Part shown: positions 1 to 5,765 of the stretch, one piece after another
Layout of the letters: every line of letters starts with the position of its first letter
How positions within the stretch are numbered: position 1 is the first letter of the stretch
Source: an uncultured Roseburia sp.
GTDB lineage: Bacteria; Bacillota; Clostridia; Lachnospirales; Lachnospiraceae
DNA length: 8,015 bases
Direction of reading: 5' to 3'
Assembly: GCA_934309475.1 (NCBI GenBank)
Contig: CAKRDK010000041.1
Coordinates: 1-8,015 of the forward strand
Made by a program: the position numbers and the translations under genes
The notes under the pieces: model-generated
Database searches by the model: none
The model's input: the letters and a program-made list of their open reading frames with translations, nothing else
What the model was told of the DNA's origin: nothing

Positions 1-68
1 GATAGCTCAGTTGGTAGAGCACGCGGCTGTTAACCGCGCTGTCGTAGGTTCGAGTCCTACTCGGGGAG
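1..68 (+). tRNA. tRNA-Asn (GTT), 5' end missing
   Basis: A tRNA cloverleaf lacking about its first five bases, which lie beyond the window edge. The anticodon stem CGCGG/CCGCG (22-26/34-38) encloses the loop CTGTTAA with anticodon GTT at 29-31, which reads Asn codons. The T arm GTAGG-TTCGAGT-CCTAC is complete. The 3' acceptor strand TCGGGGA ends at 67, with discriminator G68. CCA is not encoded, because TTT follows. There is no terminator before the next tRNA, so it is probably cotranscribed with tRNA-Glu. Confidence 0.95.
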
Positions 69-91
69 TTTTTTTATGCAATAAAAACTAT

Positions 92-163
92 GGCTCCATG
101 GTCAAGCGGTTAAGACATCGCCCTTTCACGGCGGTAACACGGGTTCGATTCCCGTTGGAGTCA
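92..163 (+). tRNA. tRNA-Glu (TTC)
   Basis: A complete 72-nt cloverleaf. The acceptor strands GGCTCCA and TGGAGTC pair, followed by discriminator A163. The anticodon stem TCGCC/GGCGG holds the loop CTTTCAC with TTC at 125-127, which reads GAA/GAG. The T arm is CGGGT-TCGATTC-CCGT-like and intact. CCA is not encoded. It lies 23 nt after tRNA-Asn and 12 nt before tRNA-Cys, so these genes form one transcription unit. Confidence 0.96.
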
Positions 164-175
164 CTTAAATAATAT

Positions 176-246
176 GGCGACATAGCCAAGTGGTAAGGCA
201 CGGGTCTGCAACACCCTTATCATCGGTTCAAATCCGATTGTCGCCT
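176..246 (+). tRNA. tRNA-Cys (GCA), copy 1
   Basis: A complete 71-nt tRNA. The acceptor GGCGACA pairs with TGTCGCC, and the discriminator is T246. The anticodon loop CTGCAAC carries GCA at 208-210, reading Cys codons. The T arm ATCGG-TTCAAAT-CCGAT is perfect. It has one C/T mismatch at the bottom of the anticodon stem. CCA is not encoded. It is identical base for base to the second copy at 474-544 and is followed directly by an intrinsic terminator that closes the Asn-Glu-Cys unit. Confidence 0.96.
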
Positions 247-250
247 CTAG

Positions 251-285
251 AAAGACTTAGATTTTACTAGGTCTTTTCTTTTTTT
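251..285 (+). terminator. intrinsic terminator of tRNA Asn-Glu-Cys unit
   Basis: The stem AAAGACTTAG (251-260) pairs with CTAGGTCTTT (267-276) with one wobble pair, around a 6-nt loop. A T-rich run follows to about 285. It begins 4 nt after the end of tRNA-Cys copy 1. Confidence 0.85.
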
Positions 286-379
286 ATGTAATAGGAAACT
301 TTATTCCTTAAAAGGTTTGTGAACTGCTTTTTGATATCTGAATCTTTGAAAGAAAATGCAGAAAAAACGACAAAAAAAC

Positions 380-408
380 TTGACGAGAGTTCCTGACTTT
401 GATAAAAT
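380..408 (+). promoter_or_regulatory. candidate sigma-A promoter for second tRNA-Cys
   Basis: TTGACG at 380-385 and TAAAAT at 403-408 are separated by exactly 17 bp, which predicts a start near 415, about 60 nt before the second tRNA-Cys. The copy lies downstream of a terminator and needs its own promoter, which supports the call. The 286-473 spacer otherwise shows no gene I can support. Confidence 0.5.
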
Positions 409-473
409 TTTTTATAGGTTCTGTTCATAAAATATACAGAAATGCATACAATGAATAGTAGGAAAATAATTAC

Positions 474-544
474 GGCGACATAGCCAAGTGGTAAGGCACG
501 GGTCTGCAACACCCTTATCATCGGTTCAAATCCGATTGTCGCCT
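474..544 (+). tRNA. tRNA-Cys (GCA), copy 2
   Basis: A 71-nt tRNA identical in every base to the copy at 176-246, with anticodon GCA at 506-508. The flanking DNA is only similar on the 3' side, where each copy is followed by CTCT and a related terminator hairpin. This suggests an old tandem duplication of a tRNA-plus-terminator unit, with the tRNA kept identical by selection or conversion. The 227-bp spacer between copies carries a plausible promoter. Confidence 0.96.
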
Positions 545-548
545 CTGG

Positions 549-582
549 AGAGATTTAGTTTGTTACTAAGTCTCTTTTTTCT
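549..582 (+). terminator. intrinsic terminator of tRNA-Cys copy 2
   Basis: The ten-pair stem AGAGATTTAG (549-558) / CTAAGTCTCT (566-575) has one T-G wobble and a 7-nt loop, followed by a T run to 580. It has the same architecture and recognisably related sequence to the terminator at 251-285. Confidence 0.88.
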
Positions 583-711
583 TATATAAAGGGATTTGAG
601 AGGAAGATGTGCAGGCATAGATGGGAAGCATGTGAAATAGAGAAGATGTTCACGAATTTTTGTGGTATAAGAGAAAGAAATTTTATGCTTTTAGCAGGTA
701 CAAATTTTTCT

Positions 712-739
712 TATAATTGAAAAAAAGATGAAAGAGGAG
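712..739 (+). promoter_or_regulatory. -10 box and ribosome binding site of the esterase gene
   Basis: TATAAT at 712-717 gives a predicted start near 724. The -35 at the expected distance (689-694, TTTTAG) is poor, so strength is uncertain. AGAGGAGAAGG at 734-743 is a strong SD site just before ATG 745. The rest of the 583-711 stretch shows nothing I can assign. Confidence 0.5.
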
Positions 740-744
740 AAGGT

Positions 745-1557
745 ATGTTAACAGAGAAATTTTCAATTCAGGTGGAAGGGTCACAGCCGGAAACAAAGTT
801 GTGTACCTATATTTTAGACTGTACGAAGGAGATTGGAATTACAAAAAGACCACTTATTTTGATGTGTCCGGGCGGAGGATATTGTTTTACATCGGATCGT
901 GAAGCAGAACCGCTGGCGATGCGTTTTCTGGCGATGGGGTATCATGTTGCCATTTTGCGTTATTCTGTGGCGCCTGCAACATATCCGACGGCATTGTTAG
1001 AGGCAGCCGCATCCATGAAGCTGATTCACGAGCACGCCAAAGAGTGGAATGTGGATACCGAAAAAATCGTGATTCAGGGTTGTTCGGCAGGTGGTCATCT
1101 TGCAGCAAGTCTTGGAGTGTTCTGGCATGAAAAGTGGCTCGCTGAAAAGACAGGGGTTACATCTGAGACTTTAAAGCCGGCGGGAATGATTTTATGCTAT
1201 CCGGTAATTACGTCAGGGGAGTATGCGCATCGTGGTTCGTTTGAGGCGTTGTTGGACGACCAATATACGGATGAGATGTTAGAGAGAACTTCCTTGGAAA
1301 AACAGGTGACGGAACATACGCCCAAGGCATTTATCTGGCATACGTTTACAGATGAGAGCGTACCGGTGCAGAATTCGCTTTTCTTTATCGAGGCAATGAA
1401 AAAGTATGAAATTCCGGTAGAATTTCATATGTATCCGGTTGGCGGGCATGGATTATCTACCTGCGATGAACAGACAGCCTGCCCGGATGGATACGGTATA
1501 CAGAAAGAATGCCAGAGCTGGCTTCCGTTAGTAAAAACATGGCTTGAAAATTTATAG
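745..1557 (+). CDS. alpha/beta-hydrolase, acetyl esterase / lipase family
   Basis: A 270-residue cytoplasmic serine hydrolase of the esterase/lipase type often annotated as acetyl (xylan) esterase; no signal peptide is visible. An oxyanion-hole loop CPGGGY lies at residues 41-46, in the place of the HGGG motif of hormone-sensitive-lipase relatives. The nucleophile elbow GCSAG is at 112-116 (Ser114). Asp203 in FTDESVP and His235 in VGGHGLS complete the catalytic triad. This is the usual fold order, and the length fits a stand-alone single-domain enzyme. The ATG is supported by AGAGGAGA 5-10 nt upstream. The gene is monocistronic, between the tRNA cluster and a convergent membrane-protein gene, so context says little about substrate. 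Deacetylation of acetylated sugars or xylo-oligomers is the usual role in gut Clostridia, but this is inferred. The last codons and stop form the first unit of a degenerate 14-15 nt repeat. Confidence 0.88.
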   Translation: MLTEKFSIQVEGSQPETKLCTYILDCTKEIGITKRPLILMCPGGGYCFTSDREAEPLAMRFLAMGYHVAILRYSVAPATYPTALLEAAASMKLIHEHAKEWNVDTEKIVIQGCSAGGHLAASLGVFWHEKWLAEKTGVTSETLKPAGMILCYPVITSGEYAHRGSFEALLDDQYTDEMLERTSLEKQVTEHTPKAFIWHTFTDESVPVQNSLFFIEAMKKYEIPVEFHMYPVGGHGLSTCDEQTACPDGYGIQKECQSWLPLVKTWLENL

Positions 1558-1670
1558 ACTGGAAATTAATAGATAGGAAATTAATAGCCAGAAAAATATA
1601 GATGAGAAATCATAGCCGGAAAAGCTATAAGCAGGAAATCAATACACAGAAAAACATAGATAACAAAAAA
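1546..1670 (+). repeat. degenerate 14-15 nt tandem repeat at esterase 3' end
   Basis: Roughly eight and a half units resembling GAAATTAATAGMYRG run without a break from the last sense codons of the esterase into the 3' UTR. Unit lengths read from successive TA(G) starts at 1555 are 15, 15, 14, 14, 15, 15, 14, 14, so two 58-nt halves share the same internal rhythm. The first units carry the stop codon (TAG) in frame. The array ends where the terminator stem begins. It is non-coding, A-rich and of unknown role. Confidence 0.7.
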
Positions 1671-1702
1671 TACCGCTTCTATTTCAATGAAGCGGTATTT
1701 TT
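1666..1702. terminator. bidirectional intrinsic terminator between convergent genes
   Basis: A perfect 14-bp inverted repeat (1666-1679 with 1689-1702, core TACCGCTTC/GAAGCGGTA) encloses a 9-nt loop. The arms end in A5 and T5, giving a T tail on either strand. It sits between the esterase (+) and the membrane-protein gene (-), so it can end both transcripts. Confidence 0.92.
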
Positions 1703-1718
1703 GTGCAATAAAGTATGA

Positions 1719-2327
1719 TTACTGCTGATTTGGCTCGTTCTGTGGAGCAGTTGTATTTGGCTGCTGATTCGGATTGAAGTTCTGAGCCTGATTAAACTGC
1801 TGATTCTGGTTGAAGTTCTGAGCCTGGTTGAACTGCTGATTTTGGTTGAAGTTCTGAGCCTGGTTGAACTGCTGGTTCTGGTTGAAATTCTGAGCCTGAT
1901 TGAACTGCTGGTTCTGATTGAACTGCTGATTCTGGTTGATGATGCCGAATGCCCAGTTTGCAAAATTAGATGCAAATGGGATATCTGCCTCTTTGCCGGA
2001 AACGTTACGTGCTAATCCAACGATACAGAATATAAGAACGAAAACGTTTACTACAGAATTCACGATACCGATGATGGTGCTCCAGACTGTTGAAATAACT
2101 GGAAGATCATAGATAAAGTCTACCACTCCGAAAATATTGCTGATGAGAGAAGCGACAAGACACAGACAAAGTGCCTGAAGCACCTGACGACCTGCCCACT
2201 CATTTTTTTCCACGATGAGAACAACTCCTGCTAAAAGACATAATAATGTTGTCTGACCTAAAAATGCAAGAATAAATGCAGCAACACCGTAGAAAGAGAG
2301 TCTTAATCCTAATTTACCCTTTTCCAT
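1719..2327 (-). CDS. small membrane protein with Asn/Gln-rich hexapeptide-repeat tail
   Basis: A 202-residue protein of unrecognised family. The N-terminal half is hydrophobic, with probable membrane segments around residues 11-39 (likely a hairpin), 52-68 and 81-105; conserved-looking features include EKNEWAGRQ at 40-48. Residues 131-186 are ten near-identical hexapeptides alternating FNQNQQ and FNQAQN, followed by a Pro/Asn/Gln tail to the end. The tail has no charge apart from one Glu near the end and looks disordered, of prion-like composition. The start is firm: AAGGAGGT lies 6 nt before the ATG, and a near-consensus promoter is 62 nt further up. The gene is monocistronic, convergent with the esterase and divergent from the NAD operon. 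It could be a stress- or envelope-associated membrane scaffold, but nothing in the sequence fixes a function. Confidence 0.85.
   Translation of the reverse strand: MEKGKLGLRLSFYGVAAFILAFLGQTTLLCLLAGVVLIVEKNEWAGRQVLQALCLCLVASLISNIFGVVDFIYDLPVISTVWSTIIGIVNSVVNVFVLIFCIVGLARNVSGKEADIPFASNFANWAFGIINQNQQFNQNQQFNQAQNFNQNQQFNQAQNFNQNQQFNQAQNFNQNQQFNQAQNFNPNQQPNTTAPQNEPNQQ
1776..1937 (-). repeat. in-frame 36-bp tandem repeat coding for Asn/Gln hexapeptides
   Basis: Four full 36-bp units (1776-1811, 1812-1847, 1848-1883, 1884-1919) and one 18-bp half unit (1920-1937) are in perfect register with no indels. They differ only at a few mostly silent sites. Each unit encodes FNQNQQFNQAQN or a permutation of it. 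Since 36 and 18 are multiples of three, slippage would change protein length without breaking the frame. Confidence 0.95.
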
Positions 2328-2332
2328 TACAA

Positions 2333-2340
2333 ACCTCCTT
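2333..2340 (-). promoter_or_regulatory. ribosome binding site of the membrane-protein gene
   Basis: The minus strand reads AAGGAGGT, a full SD sequence, ending 5 nt before the ATG at 2327. It fixes the start of the membrane protein. Confidence 0.9.
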
Positions 2341-2395
2341 GATTTGCGAAATATTTTGATTTCTTTTGTAGGATAAAAAAGAAACCAATATCAAA

Positions 2396-2424
2396 AGTAT
2401 ATGTTTCTTGTAATTAAATGTCAA
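2396..2424 (-). promoter_or_regulatory. sigma-A promoter of the membrane-protein gene
   Basis: On the minus strand TTGACA (2424-2419) and TATACT (2401-2396) are separated by 17 bp, giving a start near 2389 and a leader of about 60 nt. A perfect -35 with a 5/6 -10 predicts strong housekeeping expression. An ATTTTACAA motif shared with the nadA leader lies just upstream, at 2428-2436. Confidence 0.85.
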
Positions 2425-2427
2425 ATC

Positions 2428-2459
2428 ATTTTACAAACTTTACTGTAAACAACTGTAAA
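2428..2459. promoter_or_regulatory. cluster of TGTAAA / TTTACA motifs, candidate operator
   Basis: TTTACA (2430-2435) faces TGTAAA (2444-2449) as an inverted repeat, and a second TGTAAA follows exactly 10 bp on (2454-2459), one helical turn away. The cluster lies between the two divergent promoters. More copies of the same core occur in the nadA leader (2513-2521 and 2547-2555). A regulator binding here could act on both genes, but which one is not shown by the sequence. Confidence 0.4.
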
Positions 2460-2468
2460 ACATGTGTC

Positions 2469-2497
2469 TTGTCAGTAAGAAGAAGTAGTGCTATAAT
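2469..2497 (+). promoter_or_regulatory. sigma-A promoter of the nadA-nadB-nadC-niaR operon
   Basis: TTGTCA (2469-2474), 17 bp, then TATAAT (2492-2497): a near-consensus promoter with predicted start near 2504. The -35 lies within ACATGTGTCTTGTCAG, which resembles half of the GTGTC-TT-GACAC palindrome I recall for NiaR operators in Bacillus. NiaR repression at this promoter is therefore plausible, but the match is imperfect and from memory. Confidence 0.82.
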
Positions 2498-2505
2498 AAC
2501 GGAAA

Positions 2506-2562
2506 GTGCGATTTGTAAAATGAGGTTATCGAAGGAGGATTAGTTTATTTTACAAGTCACAC
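2506..2562 (+). promoter_or_regulatory. long leader hairpin at the 5' end of the nad mRNA, SD in the loop
   Basis: Twelve continuous pairs join 2510-2521 (GATTTGTAAAAT) to 2547-2558 (ATTTTACAAGTC), with one G-T pair. After one C/A mismatch, three more pairs join GTG 2506-2508 to CAC 2560-2562. The 25-nt loop holds GAAGGAGGA (2531-2539), a full-strength SD with no ATG, GTG or TTG at normal distance. Given the predicted start near 2504, the hairpin would form the very 5' end of the mRNA. It may be a stability element, a ribosome standby site or a regulator-binding leader; as DNA it is also a long operator-like palindrome. Confidence 0.6.
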
Positions 2563-2587
2563 GTACAAAATGAAAGGTATAGAAGTG

Positions 2588-3493
2588 ATGGTACTGGCAA
2601 AGGAAATCGAGAATTTAAAGAAAGAGAAGCGTGCAGTGATTCTGGCGCACTATTATGTCGCGGATGAGGTGCAGGAGATAGCAGATTACATAGGAGATTC
2701 TTTTTATCTCAGTAAGGTTGCAACGGAAATCGATGCGGATACAATCGTATTCTGCGGGGTTTCTTTTATGGGGGAGAGTGCAAAGATTCTTAACCCGGAG
2801 AAGACGGTATTGATGCCGGACGCAAAAGCAGATTGTGCGATGGCGCATATGGTTGATTTCAGGAAAATCGAGAAGATGCGGGAAAAATATGAGGATCTTG
2901 CAGTTGTCTGCTATATCAATTCCACGGCGGAGATTAAGACTTATTCAGACGTCTGTGTCACATCGGCAAATGCTGTTAAGATTGTGAAAAATTTACCGAA
3001 TCAGAACATTTTCTTTATTCCGGACGGCAACCTGGGACGATATGTCAAGGAGCAGGTACCGGAGAAAAATGTTGTTTTGAATGATGGTTACTGTCCGATT
3101 CATGCAGCGATGACGGCAGAGCAGGTTCATGCATCGAAAGAAGCGCATCCGGACGCAGAGTTTTGCGTACATCCGGAGTGTACGAAGGAACTGTTAGATG
3201 AGGCGGATTATATTGGAAGTACGTCCGGCATCATCAACTATGTGACGGCAAGTGAGAAAAAGGAATTCATCATCGGTACCGAAATCGGTGTGCTGTATGA
3301 ATTAAAGAAAAAGAATCCGGACAAGCAGTTTTTCACATTGAGCGGGCATCAGGTCTGTGAAGATATGAAGCTTGTGACACTTGAGAAAGTATACGATGTT
3401 TTAAAAAATAAGAAAAATGAAGTAAACGTAAGCGAAGAGATGCGTCAGGCAGCATTAAAGCCGCTCAAGCGTATGTTAGAACTTGGAAAATAA
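2588..3493 (+). CDS. nadA: quinolinate synthase NadA
   Basis: A cytoplasmic 4Fe-4S enzyme that condenses iminoaspartate with dihydroxyacetone phosphate to quinolinate, the second step of NAD synthesis from aspartate. From ATG 2588 it has 301 residues, the normal size. AHYY near residue 20 and YIGDSFYLSK (34-43) are family signatures. The three cluster ligands are Cys83 (KADCAMA), Cys169 (GYCPIH) and Cys257 (QVCEDMK), matching the spacing of the characterised archaeal enzyme (83/170/256). HPEC (195-198) and GSTSG (210-214) complete the usual set. An in-frame ATG at 2570 would add six residues, but it has no SD nearby, whereas AAAGGT precedes 2588 by 9 nt. It is the first gene of nadA-nadB-nadC-niaR, 34 bp before nadB. 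Confidence 0.97.
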   Translation: MVLAKEIENLKKEKRAVILAHYYVADEVQEIADYIGDSFYLSKVATEIDADTIVFCGVSFMGESAKILNPEKTVLMPDAKADCAMAHMVDFRKIEKMREKYEDLAVVCYINSTAEIKTYSDVCVTSANAVKIVKNLPNQNIFFIPDGNLGRYVKEQVPEKNVVLNDGYCPIHAAMTAEQVHASKEAHPDAEFCVHPECTKELLDEADYIGSTSGIINYVTASEKKEFIIGTEIGVLYELKKKNPDKQFFTLSGHQVCEDMKLVTLEKVYDVLKNKKNEVNVSEEMRQAALKPLKRMLELGK

Positions 3494-3527
3494 GCAATTT
3501 TTTGCGTAAGAAAAGAGATTGAGAGAA

Positions 3528-4856
3528 ATGAAAACAGATATTTTGATTGTAGGAAGCGGATGTTCCGGTTTGTACTGCGCCTTACAGCTTCCAAGAGATA
3601 AGCAGATTACGATTATCACAAAAGCAGATTTAGAGAGTAATGATTCCTACCTTGCGCAGGGCGGAATGTGCATGCTGAAAGAGGAAGCAGACTACAACAG
3701 CTATTTTGAGGATACGATGAAAGCAGGTCACTACGAAAATGATAAAAAGTCAGTAGAGATTATGATCCGCTCCTCACAGGATGTTGTAAAAGACTTGTTA
3801 TCTTACGGGGTTCGTTTCCAGAGAGAAGAAAACGGAGACCTTGCGTTTACAAGAGAGGGAGCACATTCTGCGAAGCGAATTCTTTTCCATGAAGATATTA
3901 CCGGAAAAGAAATTACAAGCCACTTGCTTGAGCAGGTGAAAAAATTGTCAAACGTAACGCTGATGGAATATACAACATTAGTAGATTTACTGTGTAAAGA
4001 TAATAATTGCTACGGAGCAGTTTTAAGAGCGGAAAATGGTGACATTTTTGAAGTGAATGCAAGGGAAGTCGTACTTGCGAGCGGTGGGGTAGGAGGATTA
4101 TATCGTCATTCCACCAATTTCAAACACTTAACAGGGGATGCACTTGCCATCGCAATCAAGCGAAATGTAGCGTTAAAAGACATTGATTACGTGCAGATTC
4201 ATCCAACCACATTGTATACAAAAGATAAAGAGGAGAGAAGTTTCCTGATTTCTGAGTCTGTTCGAGGAGAGGGTGCAAAACTCTACGACAAGAACATGAA
4301 GCGTTTTGTCAACGAACTTTTGCCGCGTGACCTTCTGACCGAGGCAATCCGTGAGCAGATGAAAAAAGACGGAACAGATTTTGTTTGGGAGGATTTGCGC
4401 ACTATTCCAAGAGATGAGTTGGAGATGCATTTTCCAAATATTATTGAGCATTGCCGTCAAAAGGGCTATGATGTAACAAAAGAGTGTATTCCGGTTGTTC
4501 CGGCACAGCACTATTTTATGGGAGGAATCCGTGTCAACCATCAGAGCAAGACATCGATGGAGCATCTTTATGCGGTCGGTGAGACAGCATGCAACGGTGT
4601 TCATGGAAAGAACCGTCTCGCCAGCAATTCGTTGTTAGAGAGCCTTGTTTTTGCAAAGAGAGCGGCACATGATATGACGGCAGCATTGCAGGATGAGAAA
4701 GAAGAGGCAGTGGTAGAGCGCCAGAACCGTTACCGTGAACTTTTAGAGGAGACGGATTTCGAATACTACAAGGATGTGGATGCTTTGGAAGAGGAATACC
4801 GCAATCTGGTATGGAAAGAGATGGAGAAGGCAGAGGCAAAAACAAAATCTGCATAA
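3528..4856 (+). CDS. nadB: L-aspartate oxidase NadB (short form)
   Basis: An FAD flavoprotein that oxidises L-aspartate to iminoaspartate, the unstable substrate handed to NadA. The dinucleotide-binding GSGCSG is at residues 9-14 of the ATG 3528 start, AQGG at 43-46, ASGGVGG at 184-190, HPTTLY at 225-230, active-site-type Arg267 in LPRD, and His328 in PAQHYFMGGI. The FAD-binding block GETACNGVHGKNRLASNS is at 351-368. At 442 residues it is some 90 shorter than the roughly 530-540 residue proteobacterial and Bacillus enzymes, and lacks most of their C-terminal helical domain. All catalytic motifs are present, so this appears to be a natural short form. An upstream in-frame TTG (3519) is less likely than ATG 3528. 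It is second in the operon. Confidence 0.96.
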   Translation: MKTDILIVGSGCSGLYCALQLPRDKQITIITKADLESNDSYLAQGGMCMLKEEADYNSYFEDTMKAGHYENDKKSVEIMIRSSQDVVKDLLSYGVRFQREENGDLAFTREGAHSAKRILFHEDITGKEITSHLLEQVKKLSNVTLMEYTTLVDLLCKDNNCYGAVLRAENGDIFEVNAREVVLASGGVGGLYRHSTNFKHLTGDALAIAIKRNVALKDIDYVQIHPTTLYTKDKEERSFLISESVRGEGAKLYDKNMKRFVNELLPRDLLTEAIREQMKKDGTDFVWEDLRTIPRDELEMHFPNIIEHCRQKGYDVTKECIPVVPAQHYFMGGIRVNHQSKTSMEHLYAVGETACNGVHGKNRLASNSLLESLVFAKRAAHDMTAALQDEKEEAVVERQNRYRELLEETDFEYYKDVDALEEEYRNLVWKEMEKAEAKTKSA

Positions 4857-4883
4857 AGAATTGAGAAAGAATGAGGAGATAAG

Positions 4884-5738
4884 ATGTACGATCAGGTAAC
4901 ATTAAAATTAAACGTTGACCCATTGATTTTAAGCGCATTGAAAGAGGATATTACAAGCGAGGACGTGTCCACAAACAGTGTTATGCCGTATCCACAGCAG
5001 GGCGAGGTGGATTTAATCTGTAAGGAAGATGGCATCATCTGCGGACTTCAGGTATTTGAGCGTGTATTTACTTTGTTAGATGAGAATACAAAGGTAGAAT
5101 TTTTTGTAAAAGACGGTGACGAGGTAAAGAAGGGCGAACTGATGGCAAAAGTTCACGGAGATATCCGTACATTACTCTGTGGCGAGAGAACCGCATTGAA
5201 CTATTTGCAGCGAATGAGCGGTATCGCAACGTATACACATTCGGTGGCAGCTCTTTTAAAGGGAACCAAGACAAAATTATTAGATACAAGAAAAACAACA
5301 CCAAACAACCGTATTTTTGAAAAATATTCCGTGCGTGTTGGCGGTGGAAATAATCATAGATACAATCTTTCCGATGGCGTTATGTTAAAAGATAATCATA
5401 TCGGGGCAGCCGGCGGAGTGAAAAAAGCCGTTGCGATGGCAAAAGAGTATGCGCCGTTTGTCCGCAAGATTGAAGTAGAAGTGGAAAATCTTGATATGGT
5501 AAAAGAGGCTGTGGAGGCCGGAGCAGACATCATCATGTTAGACAACATGAGCCATGAACAGATGCAGGAAGCGATGAAAATCATTGACGGAAAAGCAGAG
5601 GTTGAGGTATCCGGCAACGTTACCAAAGAAAATATTGCCCGCTTGACGGATTTGGGAGTGGATTTTATTTCAAGCGGCGCTCTGACACATTCCGCACCGA
5701 TTCTTGACATTTCTTTGAAAAATCTTCATGCAGTTTAG
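4884..5738 (+). CDS. nadC: nicotinate-nucleotide pyrophosphorylase (quinolinate phosphoribosyltransferase) NadC
   Basis: Converts quinolinate and phosphoribosyl pyrophosphate to nicotinate mononucleotide, CO2 and pyrophosphate, the last step special to de novo NAD synthesis. Its 284 residues match the family. The N-terminal domain carries CGERTALNYLQRMSGIAT (99-116). The barrel carries DTRKTTP (134-140), HRYNLSDGVMLKDNHI (158-173), EVEVENL (197-203), IMLDN (217-221), EVSGN (241-245) and ISSGALTHS (262-270), which are the substrate-binding strand ends. After TTP the usual GL is NN, which I think is common in Clostridia. GAGGAGA lies 5 nt before the ATG. It is 27 bp after nadB and 27 bp before niaR, clearly one operon. 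Confidence 0.97.
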   Translation: MYDQVTLKLNVDPLILSALKEDITSEDVSTNSVMPYPQQGEVDLICKEDGIICGLQVFERVFTLLDENTKVEFFVKDGDEVKKGELMAKVHGDIRTLLCGERTALNYLQRMSGIATYTHSVAALLKGTKTKLLDTRKTTPNNRIFEKYSVRVGGGNNHRYNLSDGVMLKDNHIGAAGGVKKAVAMAKEYAPFVRKIEVEVENLDMVKEAVEAGADIIMLDNMSHEQMQEAMKIIDGKAEVEVSGNVTKENIARLTDLGVDFISSGALTHSAPILDISLKNLHAV

Positions 5739-5765
5739 GGTCAGGATAGAAAGGAAAGGGAAAGA

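Noticed and set aside
267..521. Minus-strand ORF of 84 codons with a hydrophobic segment between the two tRNA-Cys genes.
   Set aside because: Its start lies inside tRNA-Cys copy 2, it has no SD, its hydrophobic part is AT-rich spacer, and it ends inside the first terminator hairpin.
1546..1670. Regularly spaced short repeats that might suggest a CRISPR array.
   Set aside because: The units are 14-15 nt, degenerate and contiguous without spacers, and there are no cas genes nearby.
1679..1975. Minus-strand Ser/Thr/Arg-rich repetitive ORF overlapping the membrane-protein gene.
   Set aside because: It is the Asn/Gln repeat read in another frame; it has no SD, and the overlapping frame has strong start signals and membrane segments.
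4173..4938. Long minus-strand ORFs opposite nadB.
   Set aside because: They are antisense shadows of a well-conserved gene, with no SD sites or recognisable domains.
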